64,000 nt of DNA, from positions 48,039,336-48,103,335 of the forward strand of contig LS997565.1 in assembly GCA_000469685.2 (NCBI GenBank), in the 5' to 3' direction. Of the stretch, positions 58,443-64,000 are shown piece by piece; the stretch's first letter is position 1, and the number at the start of each line of letters is the position of its first letter. The notes under the pieces are model-generated. The model made no database searches, had not been told where the DNA came from, and saw only the letters and a list, made by a program, of their open reading frames with translations. The position numbers and the translations under genes are program-made. The stretch comes from Haemonchus contortus. Lineage: Eukaryota; Nematoda; Chromadorea; Rhabditida; Trichostrongylidae.

Positions 58443-59520
58443 TGTGTACATTCGTGCGATTCGAGCTGCGCGCGGCAAGTTTCGAAATTCATAACGATTC
58501 TGACGACTTTAGCGTCTATTACTAGGGGCCGAACTTTGAAGTAGGGTAGACTAGTAGAATTAGCTGGAAATACTAATCCACTCTACTTTAAGTTTGTGCC
58601 CCAATAATAGGCGCCAGGGCCGTTTGAATGGCAGCCAATTTCGCCGCGCGCAGCTCGAATCGCACGAATGAACCGTTCCCCATGGGGGACGGCCAAGTCG
58701 TGCGTCCGAAGAAGAGTGCGGCAAATTGCGCGGCGAAGTTCGTGACCGGTTTGAATGACACTGACTCCAATTTTCGGGGCACAAACTCAAAGTAGACTAG
58801 TTAGGCAGGGTCAGATTATCCTTCTAATCTACTCTACTTCGAATTTGGGCCCAATGATAGGTGCTAAAGTCATTCAAATCGTTACGAGCTTCGCCGCGCA
58901 AGTTGCCTCGCGCATCCTCGGACGCCCGACCTGACACATACCCGTCCCGGGAGACGGAACTTACGTGCGTCCGAGGATGTGCGCGGCAAATTGCGCGGCG
59001 AAGTGCGTGGGGACTCAAACGACTTTGGCACCTACCATTTAGGCCCAAATTTGAAGTATAGTAGATTTGTATGGTCAGCTGATCCTACTAATCTACTTTA
59101 CTTCAAATTTGGACCCAAATGGTAGGCGCCAGGGTCGTTTGAACCGCCACGCACTTCGCCGCGCAATTTGCCGCGCACATCCTCGGACGCACGTATGTAC
59201 CCATACCCCACCCGTTCCCCATTCGCACCAGCACCCACACGTACGCATTGACACACACTGTGCAGCTCGTTTAAACGCCCCATTCTTCTTCATTTTTGTG
59301 GGGGACGGAACATTCACCCAGAACTGGATGGATGCGGCAAACCGCGACTTCGGCGCCTATCATTGGGGCATGGGTTTCAAGTACATTGGATAAGCAGGTC
59401 CAGCTGATGCTACTTCTTTACTTCACTTAAAATTTGTGCCTCAATGATGGGGGCCACAGTCTTTTTGATCACCACGAATTTCGCTGCGCGGTTTGGCGCG
59501 TCCATCCAGTTCTGGGTGAG
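58443..59520. repeat. Tandem array of hairpin units
   Basis: Three complete units (58583-58795, 58834-59064, 59093-59384) are flanked by a right half-unit (58443-58545) and a left half-unit (59410-59520). Each unit is itself an inverted repeat. Its outer ends read CTACTTYRAATTTG and the arms contain AATGATAGGCGCC, TCGCCGCGCAA and CATCCTCGGACGC. Spacers of about 28-40 bases between units are also conserved (CTAATCTACT and CAGCTGAT). The third unit has extra sequence in its loop. ORFs here follow the GC-rich arms and are not supported as genes. Confidence 0.85.
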
Positions 59521-60261
59521 TGTTCCCCTTTCCCATTTTTCTGAACACATTCTCGTCCAACCCCTCTTCAATGATTTTTCAAAGCTTTTTTTTTTATTTG
59601 GAAACATCGACTCATGCAAATTCTTCGCCTTCGCCGCACTACTTCCCATTTTTCGTCATAATCTGGACGATTCAAAATTATCGTGAACTATGCATTTAAC
59701 CAGCCGATGAAAATTTCCAGTAAAGTTTTTTGCTATATAAAAATACCCCCCGTGCCTGCTCCTTGAACAGCCAACAAGGATCGCTAAGGTACACATGAAG
59801 ACTTGTCTTTAATAACAAATCAGAAATCATGAAAAGACATCCAGCTGTCTACGAAAATCTGTTACAATTTGTTAAGCTTGGTGGTGCTGGCGACAATCGT
59901 AGAGGCTACGATCATTGTAAACATCACCGATGGTCTCCGGTTGATGGCGCGATTCCTTTGAGTTGGCACTGTATCCTTAAGAACACTTGAACTACAACTT
60001 AACTTCCTTGTTTTGATATAAAGCCGTTTTCGAAAGCAATTTCTTTTGCTATCCTACAACGAACATTCTAGATACAATCAGATAACCACGCACAAATGCC
60101 TTCACTGTTTTTCTTATCGTCAACAGAAATCTATTTCACCTAGTTGGTCTTTCAGTATTCATTAGCTTTTATCAACCTAGTAATTTCTTTTCCATTGAAA
60201 AGGATGAAGGATAAAATCTTCGGGAGCTAAAATATGCCGTCTGAGAGCCGCCGCACACGAT
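59521..60261. other. No gene seen
   Basis: AT-rich sequence after the hairpin array. No supported exon or repeat. Confidence 0.5.
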
Positions 60262-60425
60262 TCATCCGTCAATCCATCCTTCCGGCGCGTTGCGGTCGCG
60301 GCGGCCCTAGCCGCTTGCTGGCACGCGATCTAGTGATCCAGTGTTGTGAACAAGTGGCTAGGGCTGCCGTCGCACGCACGCAACGCGACCGCTCGCGCCG
60401 GACGGACTGGCGGACGTCGAAGTCT
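60262..60425. repeat. GC-rich foldback element
   Basis: Left arm near 60262-60317 and right arm near 60351-60425 are imperfect inverted repeats: CCGGCGCG, GCGGTCGC and CCCTAGCCGCTTG on one side, CAAGTGGCTAGGG, GCGACCGC and CGCGCCGG on the other. Small size and lack of coding suggest a MITE. The ORF 60234-60449 is a by-product of GC content. Confidence 0.65.
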
Positions 60426-60429
60426 GAAA

Positions 60430-60545
60430 GCAGCCATTCAAAATCGTAGTGGCGTGTTGAATGGGTGAGTACAGTGACTTGCGTTGGCTAGCCGATGTTC
60501 AATTCAGTGCTTTTATCTCCCAGCCGAAGTATACCCGAACATGCA
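60430..60545 (-). repeat. SINE fragment
   Basis: Matches the 3' half of the SINE family in reverse complement: CATTCAAAATCGTAGTGG, CAGTGACTTGCG, GGCTAGCCGATG, TTTTATCTCCCAG. The tRNA-like head is missing. Confidence 0.6.
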
Positions 60546-61339
60546 ATTCCGATCCTATCCTGGCACCTTTTCAAAGATTTTGAGCCTGTCATGTACTCAA
60601 GACTGAAATGAAAACAAATCAATATATGGCTGAAATAGGTGCTGCTGAATAATTCAAAAGTGTGAAAATAGATTAAACGACTTCTCTATAATCAAAAGGT
60701 ACATCATTTGCAGATTGATCCTCTAGATCGGTATGCACCTAAAACAATCAATCCTTCCATCTTTCCGGTGTGGGTTGGTACGAGGTGACATACCGAAACC
60801 GTATTGGTAGCGCCAAAGGCTTTGTTTATTCATATTTTACACGATGCAAAATTAACTTTCTGAAAAAAAATCAGGAAACACAAATGAATATACTTGGTGA
60901 GAAAATCCACAGTTGACTTAATTTTTCGGTAATAGTACTTCGTTAACCACGGTGATTTAGATATATATGTGGTTGCGGGCTTATACAGTGTGTTTCAAAA
61001 GTATGTGCACACCCAACATTTTGTTTTTTTTTGAGAATACCATTGCTTTCTGTAACCTGTATCCTTCACCATTCAATTCCTTGTGTGCGATGACCTACGA
61101 ACACTTTCTCTGAGAAAACATCGTAGCTGCAACACAGCTTTTTAATAAAGAAAATTTTTTCTTTGTTTCAAAGTATGTGCACACTTGGCGAAAAGCGAAA
61201 ATATAACCGAGATCAGAAACCAATGGGGCCTCCCAAATTTCTGTAAAGGTTATCGACTACGAGGAGTCGTTTGACAATGGCTTCATCACGGTAGGTTCTT
61301 TAGTTACCTTTGAAATGAAAAATTTTGAGTGTGCACATA

Positions 61340-61650
61340 CTTTTGAAACTTCAACTGGGCCGCTCTTTCTCATGCATTGCTAGATTCATTCGAGACCCTG
61401 GCAGCTATCGCTCACAACCTATTCTTGGCCGTCCATGTAATTTGACCGCTCAGGACAACAGGAGTATAGCCCGTCTTGCGGCGAATACTTCCTTGTCTGT
61501 GAGTCAGATCAGTCTTAAATGGGTTTATCAGTCTCGCGTACGACCGTTTGGCGCTCTATCCGCTCTGGTGACTATATCACACGAGAGACGATGATGAAGG
61601 CTACTCGAATCAGTACTCGCCACAAGCTGACAAGGCTGGAGTTTGCTCGC
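61340..61650 (+). pseudogene. Inverted copy of the Tc1 transposase N-terminus
   Basis: The left arm encodes the same DNA-binding domain on the plus strand (LGRSFSCIARFIRDPGSY, LGRPCNL, VSQI, then SVSRTTVWRSIRSGDYITRE), with one frame change between 61510 and 61530. Differences from the right arm are moderate. The duplication is therefore not brand new. Confidence 0.82.
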
Positions 61651-61651
61651 C

Positions 61652-62200
61652 CATACCATCAAAGAGCCTTCTCCGAAATTCCTTATCAAAAACACGAGTG
61701 GCTCTCGGCGAAGGTACCTCCAGTAATGACGAAATCCATCCGGCCCATCGATACTGTACTTCTTTTCATCAGAAAAGTTTACCTAAGAACAAAATGGGTA
61801 CAACACAGTGTTTGTTCTATAAATAGGAAAATCCTGAAAATTCTCGGACAACCGTGCATTGTGCTTCGATGTTGCCATGTTCCCACGAGCAAACTCTAGC
61901 CTTGTCAGCATGTGGCAAGTATTGAGTCAAGGAGCCTTCTTCATCGCCTCTCGAGTGATATACTCATTAGAGCGGATAGAGCGCCAAACGGTCGTACCCG
62001 AGACTGATAAACCCATCTGGTCTCGGATCTGACTCATAGACAAAGAGGTATTCGCTACAAGACGTGCTATTCTCCTTTTGTCCTAAGCTGTCAAAATACG
62101 TGGACGGCCAGGAATACGTTGTGAGCGATAGCTGCCAGGGTCTCGAATGAATCTAGTAATGCATGAAAAAGAGCGGCCCAGTTGAAGTTTCAAAAGTATG
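61652..62200 (-). pseudogene. Tc1-like transposase, N-terminal half only
   Basis: On the minus strand, from about 62190 leftwards, a paired-type DNA-binding domain is seen (LGRSFSCITRFIRDPGSY, then GRPR and MGLSVSGTTVWRSIRS). The catalytic start follows with FSDEKKYSIDGPDGFRHYWR, then NFGEGSLMVW near 61660. This covers the first aspartate of the DDE triad. The second and third catalytic residues are absent, because the sequence then runs into the inverted copy of the N-terminal half. Stops and small shifts are present (for example within VNFSDE upstream sequence). Inactive. Confidence 0.85.
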
Positions 62201-62553
62201 TGCACACTCAAAATTTTTCATTTCAAAGGTAATCAAAGAACCTACCGTAATGAAACCATTTCCAAACGACTCCTCGTAGTCGATAACCTTTAAAGATATT
62301 TAGGGAGCCATATTGGTTTCTGGTCTCGGTTACATTTTTGTTTTTTGCTTAGTGTGCACATACTTTTGAAAGAAAGAAAAAATTTTTCTTTAATAAAAAA
62401 CTATGTTAGAAGCTACGATGTTTTCTCAGAGAAAGTGTCCGTAGGTTAACGCACACAAGGAATTGAATGGTGAAGATCACAGGTTACAGAAAGCAATGGT
62501 ATTCTCAAAAAAACAAAATGTTGGGTGTGCACTTACTTTTGAAACACACTGTA

Positions 62554-64000
62554 TAAGCGCTGTTGTAGCAGTGGTTCTGCATGAAATGAGCACTACTTGG
62601 ACCAATTTCAACGAATGATGCGCTAAACTTACTTCCCATTGCTTGCAATGTTCATGATACTCAGAACATCCGTGTTCCTAACAAAGGAGGCTCAAATGTA
62701 TATGCTGGCAATACATTGGTTTTCAAAAATCTCATTAGTTTTATGAGAGCCTTTTTTTGAAAGGCTCTTAGGGTATCTTCATTATTTGCACATTCCCTAA
62801 GAACTGGTTGACCCATATCGACACCACCTAGCAGGGCCGTTCCCATCCGAAGTTAGGGGATCCGCTACGAATAGCTGAGATGGCCACACACCAGAATCTG
62901 AACTTTCAAGTGTAGACATTTTGGGACATATTTTACAAAAAGACAAATCCTGTTCAAGCGATAAAGTGTATTTTTAATCTAGCAGCGTTGATGTATCATA
63001 CAAACATTTCTGCAATATAGTTTCAGAGTCCTATGACGCCTCATGGGTGCACATGGATGCTTTTCAGAGAGATGTTACCCCACTCCATTACGGATGGGAT
63101 GAAGCCATTTTTTCCGCTATTGCATTTTATAATTTCCGAGATTGATAGTTAACGAAAGGTGCTCCTGACAATATAATTTGTATTTCCTTGTTGGTTAGGA
63201 TCTCAGCTGAAGAGAAGCAAGTTATTTTGTTGAAGTCAATCCCTCCCACAATTCTTCCCGTGCTAGGTCTCGAATATATTGTTTCTACAGATGTTACTGG
63301 TCGAATAGTTCTCGCCACCTACATCTAAGGTTTTCATAGGTATCCTCTAGCATCAGAAGTCCAGTTTGGTTGGTGTAGCAATACTGGAATGGAAAACATT
63401 TGAAGGAATGAGACGTTTGAGTGTTACATGGAACATGTCACATGCTTGCGTTTTACTTACACAGTGAGACAGTCAGTTTTATCGTGAATTGAACAGTTTA
63501 TGAACGACTTCTCGATCAAAGGCCAATGACAATCCTATTGAAGCCTTTTAGGATTTTTGGCTCACCGTTCGTTCAGAGACGCCAATGCTCCACAAGCAAA
63601 CCAGTATTCCTTGTTTATAGATTTGAACAAGAATTTATGAGCTGCCGTAGAATTACCTACAACACCTGTGCCGCTAAAACGATTTTTCCTCGAAATTTGC
63701 TCTGGTACAAGAGAGCAATAAGCTGAAAGCGGTGTATCTGAGGGTAAGATGGACACGAAGACCCCGAGAACCAGCCGCAAGAGCTTCTCTGGTGTTGTGG
63801 TGCAATCAAAAAAAAAGAATGAGCACAGTTGGTAATCAGTCTGCTTGCTTGTGATGCATATTCTAAAATGTTCGGAACAGATCTGGGTCTTCTCAGCTTC
63901 TGTCAGTGTTTGGGTTGAGCGATTTCCTCCTGACAGAACCATTCTCCTACCTACTCTTGACCACAAAACTCGAGTACTGCACACTATGGCCGATGCATCT
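62554..64000. other. No confident gene
   Basis: Minus-strand open frames at 63127-63318 (no ATG; preceded by an ATGTAG acceptor-like site) and 63562-63984 (140 codons) exist, but neither shows a recognisable motif or matched splice phase. The second is about as long as expected once by chance in a window of this size. No repeats shared with the rest of the window were seen. Confidence 0.4.

Larger units (their letters stand above)
60986..62551. mobile_element. Tc1-derived foldback element
   Basis: The 1,566-bp element starts CAGTGTGTTTCAAAAGTATG and ends with its inverse, flanked on both sides by TA (60984-60985, 62552-62553), the Tc1/mariner target. The inverted arms 60986-61650 and 61888-62551 are each about 665 bases, far longer than a usual Tc1 terminal repeat. 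Each arm includes the N-terminal part of a transposase gene. The box TTTCAAAAGTATGTGCACAC occurs three times per arm (about 60993, 61166 and, inverted, 61329 in the left arm). The centre carries the start of the catalytic domain. The element cannot encode a complete transposase. Confidence 0.92.

Noticed and set aside
62810..62890. Stretch resembling part of a 5S rRNA (CCCATCCGAAGTTAGG)
   Set aside because: Only a short motif matches; the rest of the gene and the internal promoter are absent.
63562..63984. 140-codon minus-strand ORF as a gene
   Set aside because: Low-complexity parts, no motif, no splice support; one ORF of this length is expected by chance in a window of this size.

Overview
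The window looks like nuclear DNA of a nematode, most likely a clade V (strongylid/rhabditid-type) worm. The support is small exons with TTTCAG-like acceptors, paralogous Srg-type serpentine chemoreceptor genes, Tc1/mariner elements, a Helitron, CR1-like LINEs and a tRNA-derived SINE family. No bacterial-style operon, rRNA gene or CRISPR array is visible. The species cannot be named from sequence alone.

Layout. 1-8953: a copy of a LINE 5' end, then a 3.7 kb arm / 0.9 kb spacer / 3.7 kb arm palindrome (P1) that carries a chemoreceptor pseudogene on each arm. 8954-15259: degenerate hairpin repeats and a Helitron Rep/helicase gene broken by one stop and one frameshift. 15260-18208: a possible second-class chemoreceptor remnant and two short tandem arrays. 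18209-26576: a second large palindrome (P2) built from two inverted copies of one CR1-like LINE. 26577-33745: a duplicated P1 edge, a small palindrome (P3) and an older 5.8 kb palindrome (P4) holding broken pieces of an unrecognised gene. 33882-36450: a candidate small gene and a decayed mariner.

37041-57355 is the genic part. Joining exons by splice sites, phase and homology gives two complete divergently transcribed Srg-superfamily chemoreceptor genes (minus strand 37041-41270, 299 aa; plus strand 46931-52977, 323 aa). Their first five exons have identical lengths (133, 200, 153, 135, 123 nt). A complete six-exon four-TM protein gene follows (54680-57355, 204 aa). The long intron 1 of the plus-strand receptor holds an internally deleted LTR retrotransposon and a SINE. 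Intron 4 of that gene (51067-51894, between exons 3 and 4) holds a MITE.

57356-64000 is repeat-rich: a divergent copy of the P1-edge repeat, a tandem array of hairpin units, a GC-rich foldback, and a 1,566 bp Tc1-derived foldback flanked by TA.

The theme is inverted duplication at many scales and ages: at least four palindromes, a foldback transposon, a hairpin array and two MITE-like foldbacks, interleaved with a chemoreceptor cluster. The same receptor family supplies two intact genes and the pseudogene pair inside P1, so inverted duplication appears to be copying receptor sequence here. Because the big arms are nearly identical, assembly error must be excluded before P1 and P2 are taken as real.
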